Source: Streptomyces albireticuli (GTDB lineage Bacteria; Actinomycetota; Actinomycetes; Streptomycetales; Streptomycetaceae). From it: DNA of 64,000 nt. Position numbers and translations under genes: made by a program. The stretch lies in contig NZ_JAJQQS010000006.1 in NCBI RefSeq assembly GCF_021228125.1, forward strand, positions 396,522-460,521. Reading direction: 5' to 3'. The notes under the pieces are model-generated. The model ran no database searches. It was not told where the DNA came from and worked only from the letters and a program-made list of their open reading frames with translations. Of this stretch, positions 7,684-17,269 are shown piece by piece. Numbering within the stretch: position 1 is the stretch's first letter; each line of letters starts with the position of its first letter.

Positions 7684-8469
7684 GTGGCAACTCGAATCGA
7701 CCGTGCCCTGGTGGCGGACACCGCCCTGCGCCTGCTGAACGAAGTGGGCCTCGAAGGCCTGACCCTGCGCCGGATCGCCAAGGAGCTCGACGTCCAGGCC
7801 CCGGCGCTCTACTGGCACTTCAAGAACAAGCAGGAGCTGCTGGACGAGGTGGCGACGGAGATGTTCCGCCGCATGGCCGTCCCCATCGCGGAGGCCGAAG
7901 GGGCCACCTGGCAGGAGCACCTGGCCGCCGCCATCCGCGAAGTGCGCCGCTTCCTGCTCGGCTACCGCGACGGCGCCAAGGTCTTCAGCGGCACCCGCTA
8001 CACCGACTCCGGCCACGCCACCCCGCTGGAGGAGATGCTCCGCTTCTGCGTCGACGCCGGATTCACCCCACGCGCCGCCGCCCGCGCCTGGTTCACCGTG
8101 ACCACGTACACCGTCGGCTACGTCATAGAGGAGCAGTCCGTCTATCCCGTGCCCGGCGGGGGGCGCGACCCCATCTACGAGCCGGAGGCGCGCGCCCGCA
8201 GGCTCGCGGGGCACCCGCTCGCCACCGAGGCCGGCATGGAGTTCTTCGAGGACCTCGACGCGGGCTACGAGGACGGGCTGCGCGCCGTCATCGCCGGCAT
8301 CGAGGTGACGTTGCTGCCCGGGCCGGAGAGCCGACCCGCCCCGGGGGCCGGGGGGAGCCGATCCGCCTCGGGGGCCGGGGAGAGCCGACCCGCCCCGGGG
8401 TCCGAGGAGAGCCGACCCGCCTCGGAGTCCGAAGAGTGCCGATCTGCCCCGGAGCTCGAAAAGGGCTGA
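7684..8469 (+). CDS. Tet-repressor-like regulator
   Basis: The N-terminus closely follows the classical Tet repressor: ALRLLNEVGLEGLTLRR, then the helix-turn-helix IAKELDVQAPALYWHFKNKQ, then a TetR_C-like ligand domain to about residue 210. The 261-aa length includes an unusual 50-residue tail of 11-13 residue repeats (ESRPAPG...) that classical TetR lacks. The GTG start at 7684 sits 8 bp after the second operator. By position it represses itself and the divergent monooxygenase, and is probably released by that enzyme's substrate. Confidence 0.85.
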   Translation: MATRIDRALVADTALRLLNEVGLEGLTLRRIAKELDVQAPALYWHFKNKQELLDEVATEMFRRMAVPIAEAEGATWQEHLAAAIREVRRFLLGYRDGAKVFSGTRYTDSGHATPLEEMLRFCVDAGFTPRAAARAWFTVTTYTVGYVIEEQSVYPVPGGGRDPIYEPEARARRLAGHPLATEAGMEFFEDLDAGYEDGLRAVIAGIEVTLLPGPESRPAPGAGGSRSASGAGESRPAPGSEESRPASESEECRSAPELEKG

Positions 8470-8557
8470 TCCGCCCGGGCCCGGAAAGGTCGGCCCCGGG
8501 CCCGGAAAGGGCTGACCCCAGGCCCGAAAGGCCCGCCCACCCCGGGACCCGCCCCCG

Positions 8558-9814
8558 CTACCCGCCCCGCGCCTCCGTCGACGCCCCCGCCAACGCCCCT
8601 CTCGGCGACCCCGCCGACGAACCCGCCGACGAACCCGTCTTCATCCCCGTCAACGACCGCCTCAGCAGCGGCGTCAGCCGCCGTTCCACCTGCCGGTGCA
8701 GCAGCCACGCCAGCCCCAGCATCAGCACGATCGTCAGCGGGAACGTCACGGCCGAGGGGATCCCCAGCCCCCGGTGCAGCCCGCCGATCACCACCCATCC
8801 CAGGTGCTCGTGCACCAGGTAGAAGGGGTACGTCAGCGCGCCCGCGACCGTCAGCCAGCGCCAGTTCGCCCAGCGCAGCTTCCCCGTGGCGATCAGCGCC
8901 ACCGCCGCGTAGCCGACGGCGATCACGGCGACGATGACGTACTGCGAGCGGTACGAGAAGTACTGCGCGCCCGGCGGATGCCACAGCCCGGCCACCGCGT
9001 AGTGCTGCCCCACCAGGAAGCTCACCCCCACGATGCCCCAGGACAGGGCGTCGTGGCCGAAGCGGTGGATCAGATAGAGGCCGATGCCGCCGATGAAGTA
9101 CGAGGAGTACTCCGGCATCACCACCACCCGCAGGAACTCCACGTGCGAGGCGGTGGTCACCACCGTCGCCAGGGTCCACACCGCGCAGAAGAGCACCACC
9201 CGGCGGCGGGTCGCGCCCGGCAGCACGACGAACAGCGCGAAGAGCGCGTAGAAACGCAGCTCAGCCCAGAGGGTCCAGCACACGCCCAGCACCCGCTGCG
9301 CCCCGACCGGTTGCTGAAGCATCGTCAGGTTCACCAGGGTGTCGCTGAAGGACACCGTCCGGTACGTCACCCAGGGCAGCGCGAAAGCCAGCGTGACGAG
9401 CGCGATCGCCGCCCAGTAGGCGGGGTAGAGGCGGGCCACGCGGGAGGCGAAGAAGGAGCGCAGCGGGCGCCCCCAGCCGCTCATGCAGATCACGAAGCCG
9501 CTGATGACGAAGAAGATCTCGACCCCGAGGCAGCCGTAGGCGAAGGCCCCGGACAGCGTGGGGAACTCCCTCCGCGGCGAGGCGCCCCACGCCTGGCCGA
9601 TCTCGCCGCCCCGGCCGCCGTAGTGGTAAAGCGCCACCATCAGGGCGGCGATCAGCCGCAGCCCGTCCAGCGCGCGCAGCCGCCCGCCGGAGCCCTTCCC
9701 GTCGGCCCGCCCGCCGCCGCCCCCCTTGCGCGGGGCCCCGGACGGTACGAGCGGTGGGGCGGCCGTGAGGGACGAGGCAGACGGGGCGGCGCCGGGCACG
9801 GGAGGTGCGGTCAT
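8558..9814 (-). CDS. acyltransferase 3 family membrane protein (OafA/YrhL-like)
   Basis: This 418-aa integral membrane acyltransferase has about ten hydrophobic segments. The signature begins at RLRALDGLRLIAALMVALYHYGG with the catalytic His64, and continues with GCLGVEIFFVISGFVI and RVARLYPAYW. Such proteins O-acylate extracytoplasmic glycans. It is the last gene of a three-gene operon in which every junction is an ATGA overlap (ATG at 9814 over the upstream stop at 9811). It therefore probably decorates the polymer made by the adjacent glycosyltransferases. The Gly/Ser-rich ends are low complexity. Confidence 0.85.
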   Translation of the reverse strand: MTAPPVPGAAPSASSLTAAPPLVPSGAPRKGGGGGRADGKGSGGRLRALDGLRLIAALMVALYHYGGRGGEIGQAWGASPRREFPTLSGAFAYGCLGVEIFFVISGFVICMSGWGRPLRSFFASRVARLYPAYWAAIALVTLAFALPWVTYRTVSFSDTLVNLTMLQQPVGAQRVLGVCWTLWAELRFYALFALFVVLPGATRRRVVLFCAVWTLATVVTTASHVEFLRVVVMPEYSSYFIGGIGLYLIHRFGHDALSWGIVGVSFLVGQHYAVAGLWHPPGAQYFSYRSQYVIVAVIAVGYAAVALIATGKLRWANWRWLTVAGALTYPFYLVHEHLGWVVIGGLHRGLGIPSAVTFPLTIVLMLGLAWLLHRQVERRLTPLLRRSLTGMKTGSSAGSSAGSPRGALAGASTEARGG

Positions 9815-11463
9815 GTGGTCACCTTCGGTTTCGCCGGTGCCGTCGGCTTCACCGGCTGCTGCCCCTGCTTACTCTGCTTGCTCTGCTTTCCCGCGCTCCC
9901 CGCCAGCCGTCGCCGTACGGCGCGGGCCCGGCGGGCCACCTTCCGCACGGCCGGGTTGCGAGGGAGGAAGGCGAGGGGAGCGGGAAGCGCCCCGGGGAGC
10001 GCGAGGGCCGTGAGGCGCCGGCGCTTGAAGTAGCGGCGGGTGCGTTCGTCGAGGTGGGCCGCCAGATAGCGTTCGGCGGTCGGCCGCAGGGACGGCAGGA
10101 CCTGTGGCTGCATCGCGAATCCGACGGCCGCGAGCAGCCCGGCGAGCTCCTCACCGGCCGGACCCCGCGCCTCCGACTCCCCGGCCACGTCCGTCACTTC
10201 GCCACCGGCCGCGGATACGCCCCGGTCGCCGTCCGCGTCGGCAGCCTTTCCAGCGGCCGCTCCGGTAGCCCGGTCGTCGGCTTGACCGACGGCCCGGCCG
10301 CCCGTTCCGTCGTCCGCGTCACCGTCCACCCCGCCGTCCACCCCGCCGTCCTCAAGACCGGGCAGCAACGCGTCCACGAGCGTCACCGGCACCCGGTTGC
10401 TGTTCTGGTACGGGCTGAGCCGCTCCAGCAGCAGGTCGGTCCCGGTCCGCGCGACCCGCAGCCCGTAGAAGGCGCGGGCCGTGAGCAACGCCGTCGAGAA
10501 GCAGCCCACGACCAGCGCAGGGCGGATCCGCTGGTAGACCACCTCGGCCAGCATCGGCGTGTCCAGCACCGTCAGGTCCGCGCCGAGCCGGCCGGCCTCC
10601 TCCTCCAGCGCCCGCGACCAGCGGGCCGGGGCCGCCGGGTGCGGCTTGAAGACCAGCGCGCGGTGGCCGCGCGCCACCGCGCCGCGCAGCATCCGCACGT
10701 GCAGCCGCTCCTCCTCCTCGGGCGTGAGGATGTCGAGCGCCGACAGGTACTGCCCGAGCAGCAGCGCGGCGCCCTCGGGTGCGGTGACCGGCGGCGTGGC
10801 GTCGGCGAGTTCGGCCAGCACCTTCGTGAACGCCTCGGTCGGTACGAGCTCCGCCGGCACCCCGAACTCGCTGAGCAGCAGCGGCCGCAGCCCCGGCACC
10901 AGGTCCAGGTGGAGCAGCCGCCGCACCCGGGTGCCGACCAGCGGATCGAGCTTGTTGCGCGTCGGTCCGTAGCTCATCAGCCCGTCGGCGTAGACCTCCA
11001 GAGGTGCGTCCGGGAAGCACAGGGCGACCGCGTGCGCCGGGCTGACCTGGAGGGACTCCACGATCAGCTCGACCGGCCCGGCGCCGAGCCCCCAGAGCAG
11101 CCGCAGGTGGCGCTCCCACAGGGGCGCGTCGTCCGGGCGGGGCGACCAGCCGCTCGGGTGGAAGGGCCGGATCGTCTCGTTCCACGAGAGGACCTCGTCG
11201 AAGCGGGTGCGCAGCGGTGCGAAACCGGGCGCCTCGTCGAGGGCGGGCGTGGTCTCCGGGACCGCGGCGGTGTTGGCGACGAGCAGCAGCCGGCGGTCGG
11301 CGGGGGAGAAGCACCCGGTGTCCAGGGCGGCGGCGAGCGTCGCGGCGCCGTAGAGCGTCGAGGCGAGGAAGATCTGGGTGCGGGTGCCGTCCCCGGCCAT
11401 GGGGGTGCCGTCCCCAGTCATGTGGGTGCTGCTCCCGGTCACGCGGGTGCTGTCCACGGTCAT
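9811..11463 (-). CDS. polysialyltransferase-like glycosyltransferase
   Basis: This 550-aa protein resembles the bacterial alpha-2,8-polysialyltransferase family. The bacterial sialyltransferase landmarks are present: YADGLMSYG (residues 158-166, the D/E-D/E-G motif as ADG), KPHP (273-276) and CFSTAL (321-326). It is predicted to transfer a CMP-activated sialic-acid-like sugar to a cell-wall acceptor. The ATG at 11463 overlaps the GT2 stop, and its own stop overlaps the acyltransferase start. A block of about 75 Gly/Asp/Ala-rich residues interrupts the C-terminal half (about 10150-10350). The N-terminal 25 residues (MTGDGT, MAGDGT repeats) are also low complexity. Confidence 0.75.
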   Translation of the reverse strand: MTVDSTRVTGSSTHMTGDGTPMAGDGTRTQIFLASTLYGAATLAAALDTGCFSPADRRLLLVANTAAVPETTPALDEAPGFAPLRTRFDEVLSWNETIRPFHPSGWSPRPDDAPLWERHLRLLWGLGAGPVELIVESLQVSPAHAVALCFPDAPLEVYADGLMSYGPTRNKLDPLVGTRVRRLLHLDLVPGLRPLLLSEFGVPAELVPTEAFTKVLAELADATPPVTAPEGAALLLGQYLSALDILTPEEEERLHVRMLRGAVARGHRALVFKPHPAAPARWSRALEEEAGRLGADLTVLDTPMLAEVVYQRIRPALVVGCFSTALLTARAFYGLRVARTGTDLLLERLSPYQNSNRVPVTLVDALLPGLEDGGVDGGVDGDADDGTGGRAVGQADDRATGAAAGKAADADGDRGVSAAGGEVTDVAGESEARGPAGEELAGLLAAVGFAMQPQVLPSLRPTAERYLAAHLDERTRRYFKRRRLTALALPGALPAPLAFLPRNPAVRKVARRARAVRRRLAGSAGKQSKQSKQGQQPVKPTAPAKPKVTT

Positions 11464-12566
11464 CGGACGGCCCCGCTCTCGCGCCCGGCGTCCGGACGCC
11501 CGGTGTCCGGGCGCCCGGTGTCCGGGCGCGTGGTGTCCGAACACCCGGCATCCGAACCCCTGACGTTCGAACCCCCGGTGTGCGCGCGGACGGCGCTCCC
11601 GTGCCCGAGCGCGGGCCTGCGGCGGAGTCTGCGCAGCCGGGCCGCGCGGTCGTGATCCATGGAATTCAACGCGTCCTTGAGCGGTTCCGCCGGCATCCGC
11701 CGCAGCGCGGACGCACTCATCGAACGCAGTGTGCGCGCCACCGCGGGTTCGAATCTTTCGACGGAAGAGAGATGGTGGGAAATGATCGCGCAATAGGTGC
11801 GGACGGCCTTCGGAAGAAGAGCGTCCGCGTCCTTGTCCCGAGCGGTCTCCTCGATTACCTGATCGAATGCGCGAATGAAATCGAGTTGGCGTACGTCGCC
11901 GATCTGTGTGAGCGAGGTGGCCACTCCGCGCCGGTAGAAGACACCGAGCAGCCCGGCCACCGCGAACGTCCGCGCCTCGCGGTGCAACCGCCAGATCCAC
12001 GGCCGGTCCTCGGCGGTGCGCAGACCGTCCGTGAAATGCAGCAGCCCCTCTTCGAGCAGCCGCCGGTGGTAGACGCCGGCCCACGCGTAGGGGTAGTCGA
12101 CGGACGTGGATCGCTCGGCGGGCAGGATCGCGCTCCGCGGGTCGAGCACCACCCCGCGCCGGCCCTCCGGCGCCCGGTGCACGGTCCGTGCGCGGCCCGT
12201 GCACTGCACATGGTCGGTGCGGACGAAATCGACCGCCAACTCATCGATCACCGCGAGAAGTCGGCCGTAATGGCCGGGCGCCAGCCAGTCGTCGCCGTCG
12301 AGGAAGGTGACGTACTCGCCGCGCGCCGCGTCCAGCCCGGTGTTGCGGGCCGTGGCGAGACCGCCGTTCACGGCGTGCCGGAGGACCACGGCGCCCGGCA
12401 GTTCGCGCCCGGCGCGCTCCAGCAGCGCCGGAGTGCCGTCGGTCGAACAGTCGTCGACGAGAATGAATTCGAAATCCTCACGCGCGTTCGCACGCAGGCT
12501 TCTCAGCGTGTCGGGCGCGAAAGTCTGCACATTGAAGAACGGCACGATGACGGAGAGCTTGACCAC
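11460..12566 (-). CDS. family 2 glycosyltransferase
   Basis: This GT-A fold glycosyltransferase is 368 aa. It opens with KLSVIVPFFN, then VDDCSTDGT near residue 38 and the metal-binding LDGDDW near residue 89. The C-terminal part is teichoic-acid-polymerase-like. The start is taken as the GTG at 12566, with AAGG 8 nt upstream; an upstream extension in the same frame looks non-coding. It is the first gene of the minus-strand operon and is divergent from the DUF6716-type gene. The last 40 residues are low-complexity (TGRPDTGRPDAGR). The donor sugar is unknown, but context places it in teichulosonic-acid or related wall-glycan synthesis. Confidence 0.85.
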   Translation of the reverse strand: MVKLSVIVPFFNVQTFAPDTLRSLRANAREDFEFILVDDCSTDGTPALLERAGRELPGAVVLRHAVNGGLATARNTGLDAARGEYVTFLDGDDWLAPGHYGRLLAVIDELAVDFVRTDHVQCTGRARTVHRAPEGRRGVVLDPRSAILPAERSTSVDYPYAWAGVYHRRLLEEGLLHFTDGLRTAEDRPWIWRLHREARTFAVAGLLGVFYRRGVATSLTQIGDVRQLDFIRAFDQVIEETARDKDADALLPKAVRTYCAIISHHLSSVERFEPAVARTLRSMSASALRRMPAEPLKDALNSMDHDRAARLRRLRRRPALGHGSAVRAHTGGSNVRGSDAGCSDTTRPDTGRPDTGRPDAGRESGAVR

Positions 12567-12753
12567 TCCTGCGACCTTAGGCGGCCCGCCGCCATTCCCC
12601 CTGACGGAGGGTGGAAGGGCAGGTGAACGAAGCGCGGCGGAACAATGAACCGGGCGCTGCGCCGGGCCGATTCGCCGATCGTCGGTGAGCTGTTTACCGG
12701 TTGTTGTACTCATGTTGGGCAACGAAACGGAATGGATTCCTATCGTCGGCGAC

Positions 12754-14220
12754 GTGCCCTCACGTACTGACCGTTCGTCGTCCTCGCCGCCGCGGATCGC
12801 CGTGCTCGCCGATTCCGACACCCGGTGGAAATGGGGCGCGCTCACGGCGCACCGCCTCGCCCCGGGCGCCGCTCTCGACGGCAGACTGCTGAGGGGGCGC
12901 GCGACCCCGACGGGCCGCCAGCTGGCCGAGGTCGGCGTACGGGCGGAGACCCTCCGCGAGGTCACGGCCGCCGAGTTCGTCGGCGACGCCGACCGGTCGC
13001 GGTACGACGTCCTCGTGCTGGCCTGCGTCGGCGGCGCCGTCCAAGCCGTGCTGCACGGCCTCGCCCACGCCTGGGGGGCCGCGCCCGTCCGGCCCGTCGT
13101 CGTCACCGGCTACGTCGGAGTCGTCTACGAGAAGCTCGCCGACGGTCTCCTCCTGCGCCACGGCGCGGACGTCGTCCTCGCCAACTCCCCTGAGGACGCG
13201 GACCGGTTCCGCGCCGTCTACGAAGGGGTGGGCGCCCCCGCCGGCTCCGTCACGGAATGGGCGCTGCCCTTTCTCGGCGACCCTGCTGAGGCAGGAGGGG
13301 GCAGGGAGGGGAGCAGAGCCGGAAGCGGTTCAGATAGCTCAGGTAGCCCAGGTGTCCCAAGTGGCTCAAGTGGCTCAAGTGATCGAACTGCTCCAAGTGG
13401 TCCGAGGGGTTCAAAGGACCTGAGCGATCAGAGTCGCCAACCCCACCCGTTCACCGTCGTGTTCGCCGCCCAGCCCTCCGTACCCGAACGCCGCGAGGAC
13501 CGCGCGTACCTCCTGCGCCGCGCCGCCCAGCACGCCCGGCTGCACCCCGGCCGGGAGGTCCTCGTCAAGCTCCGCAGCAAGCCCGGTGAGCACACCACGC
13601 ACATCGAGGAACTCCCGTACCAGAAACTCGCCGCCCGTCTTCCGGGTGGGCTACCACCCAACTGCCGTCTGGTGTACGGGCACATGGGCGAGGTCCTCGC
13701 CCGTACGGACCTGCTGGTGACGGTCAGCTCCACGGCCGCCCTGGAGTCCCTCCACCGCGGCATCCCCACCGCCGTCCTCACCGACCTCGGCATCCGCGAG
13801 GCCCTCGGCAACCACCACTTCCTCGGCTCCGGGTGTCTCGCCTCCTGGGACCAGCTCGACGCCGGGCGGCTCCCGGAGCCCGACCCGGGCTGGAGCGCCC
13901 GGCAGGGTGTCGCCGCCGACGGGCCGTACGCCCACGGCACCGCCTTCGCCACCGCGCGCCGGCGCGTGGCCGAACTCGCCGCACGCCCCGTCCTTCCCCC
14001 GCTCGCCCCCTACTACACGGTCGCCACCGCGCCCGGCTACCTCCCCGCCGTCCTCGCCCGCCACGGCCTCGACCCCACGGGCCGCCCTCTGCCCGGCCGG
14101 AGCCGGGAGACCGGTGAGCCCGGCGCCCTGCGACGGGCGGTCCGCGAGGCCGCGCGCGGCGCCTACCGCCACGGCGTCCAGCGCGTCGCCCCCGTCATCC
14201 GCCGCCTGGGGGAGCTGTGA
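12754..14220 (+). CDS. putative GT-B-like glycosyltransferase (DUF6716 type)
   Basis: The protein is 488 aa from the GTG at 12754; an ATG at 12712 and a GTG at 12685 are alternative starts. It begins with RIAVLADSDTRWKWG and carries GYVGVVYEK, LVKLRSKPGEH and VTVSSTAALESLHRGIPTAVLTDLG, the last resembling the acceptor/donor loop of CDP-glycerol or sialyl-type GT-B enzymes. I believe this is the DUF6716 family described as putative glycosyltransferase. Its stop overlaps the earliest start of the CMP-sialate synthetase gene. A Ser/Gly-rich block of about 50 residues (13300-13440) uses TCA, AGT and GAT codons that are rare elsewhere in the window. Confidence 0.7.
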   Translation: MPSRTDRSSSSPPRIAVLADSDTRWKWGALTAHRLAPGAALDGRLLRGRATPTGRQLAEVGVRAETLREVTAAEFVGDADRSRYDVLVLACVGGAVQAVLHGLAHAWGAAPVRPVVVTGYVGVVYEKLADGLLLRHGADVVLANSPEDADRFRAVYEGVGAPAGSVTEWALPFLGDPAEAGGGREGSRAGSGSDSSGSPGVPSGSSGSSDRTAPSGPRGSKDLSDQSRQPHPFTVVFAAQPSVPERREDRAYLLRRAAQHARLHPGREVLVKLRSKPGEHTTHIEELPYQKLAARLPGGLPPNCRLVYGHMGEVLARTDLLVTVSSTAALESLHRGIPTAVLTDLGIREALGNHHFLGSGCLASWDQLDAGRLPEPDPGWSARQGVAADGPYAHGTAFATARRRVAELAARPVLPPLAPYYTVATAPGYLPAVLARHGLDPTGRPLPGRSRETGEPGALRRAVREAARGAYRHGVQRVAPVIRRLGEL

Positions 14221-14252
14221 GCAGCACCGCCGAACGCACCGAAGGAGCACCC

Positions 14253-16112
<1,860 letters not shown>

Positions 16113-16131
16113 ACCCGTGAGGCTCTTGAGG

Positions 16132-16205
16132 CTTCAGAGGCCCATAAGGCCCATAAGGCCCATGCGACCCATGAGGCTCATAAGGCCCATGCGACCCATG
16201 AGGCC
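16132..16205. repeat. 9- to 18-bp tandem repeat between the synthetase and NeuB genes
   Basis: GGCCCATAA, GACCCATGA and GGCTCATAA units follow one another, with the block GGCCCATGCGACCCATGAGG seen twice. The array lies in the 230-bp gap after the CMP-synthetase stop. No gene or clear hairpin explains it. Confidence 0.8.
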
Positions 16206-16342
16206 GTGATGTCTCCAAGGCCCACTGAGCCCCTCCGAGACCCTGCCGCCGCCCGCTCCGACCGGACAGCCCCGCCCGCCGCCTTCCCCCCTCCACCCTC
16301 GCCCGTTCAGCCCCGCCCACCGCGACCTAAGGAACACCCCAT

Positions 16343-17269
16343 ATGAGCCCCGCCCTGCGCACCCGCCCCCTCGGCCGCAAGACCGCCGGACCCGGCCACC
16401 CCGTCTACATCACCGGTGAGATCGGCATCAACCACAACGGCGACCTCGACAAGGCCCTCGCACTCATCGACGCCGCCGCCGACGCCGGCTGCGACGCCGT
16501 GAAGTTCCAGAAGCGCACCCCCGAGATCTGCACCCCCCGTGACCAGTGGGACATCGAGCGCGACACGCCGTGGGGCCGGATGACCTACATCGACTACCGC
16601 CACCGGGTGGAATTCGGCGAGGACGAGTACCGCAGCATCGACGCGTACTGCCGGGAGCGCGGGATCGCCTGGTTCGCCTCGCCCTGGGACACCGAGGCCG
16701 TCGCCTTCCTGGAGAAGTTCGACGTCCCGGCCCACAAGGTCGCCTCCGCCTCGCTCACGGACGACGAGCTGCTGCGCACCCTGCGCGCCACCGGCCGCAC
16801 CGTCATCCTGTCGACCGGCATGTCGACGCCCCAGCAGATCCGCCACGCCGTCGAGGTGCTCGGCAGCGAGAACATCCTGCTCTGTCACGCCACGTCCACG
16901 TACCCCGCCAAGGCCGCCGAGCTCAACCTCCGGGTGATCCACACCCTCCAGGCGGAGTACCCCAACGTCCCGATCGGCTACTCCGGCCACGAGACGGGTC
17001 TCCAGACCACCCTCGCCGCCGTCGCCCTCGGCGCCACCTTCGTCGAGCGGCACATCACCCTCGACCGCGCCATGTGGGGCTCCGACCAGGCCGCCTCCGT
17101 CGAGCCCGGCGGGCTCCAGCGGCTCGTCCGCGACATCCGGGTGGTCGAGGAGTCGCTGGGCGACGGCGTGAAGAAGGTCTACGAGAGCGAGCTCGGCCCG
17201 ATGCGCAAGCTGCGCCGCGTCCCGGGCGTCGTCGCCCAGGCCGGCCACCGCGAACCCGCAACGGTGTGA
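16343..17269 (+). CDS. neuB: NeuB-type sialic acid (Kdn-9-phosphate) synthase lacking a SAF domain
   Basis: This enzyme condenses phosphoenolpyruvate with a six-carbon sugar (ManNAc, or mannose-6-phosphate for Kdn) to make a nine-carbon ulosonic acid. The TIM-barrel NeuB motifs are clear: YITGEIGINHNGD, AVKFQKRTPE, FASPWD, KVASASLTD, STGMST, GYSGHETG and GATFVERHITLDR. It is 308 aa, whereas most NeuB proteins are about 340-360 aa with a C-terminal antifreeze-like (SAF) domain, and that domain is absent here. The start is the ATG at 16343 with AAGGAA upstream. Its stop overlaps the next gene's GTG. A nearby CMP-synthetase/HAD phosphatase supports a phosphorylated Kdn route. Confidence 0.88.
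   Translation: MSPALRTRPLGRKTAGPGHPVYITGEIGINHNGDLDKALALIDAAADAGCDAVKFQKRTPEICTPRDQWDIERDTPWGRMTYIDYRHRVEFGEDEYRSIDAYCRERGIAWFASPWDTEAVAFLEKFDVPAHKVASASLTDDELLRTLRATGRTVILSTGMSTPQQIRHAVEVLGSENILLCHATSTYPAKAAELNLRVIHTLQAEYPNVPIGYSGHETGLQTTLAAVALGATFVERHITLDRAMWGSDQAASVEPGGLQRLVRDIRVVEESLGDGVKKVYESELGPMRKLRRVPGVVAQAGHREPATV

Noticed and set aside
5465..7738. A very long plus-strand open frame covering the repeat desert and the monooxygenase antisense
   Set aside because: It encodes Arg/Gly/Pro repeats and then the complement of a clear FAD monooxygenase. High-GC DNA gives such frames by chance.
6032..8469. Monooxygenase and TetR as part of a biosynthetic gene cluster
   Set aside because: No synthase, tailoring or transport genes of a cluster lie nearby. 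The divergent pair with operators is better explained as an inducible detoxification unit.
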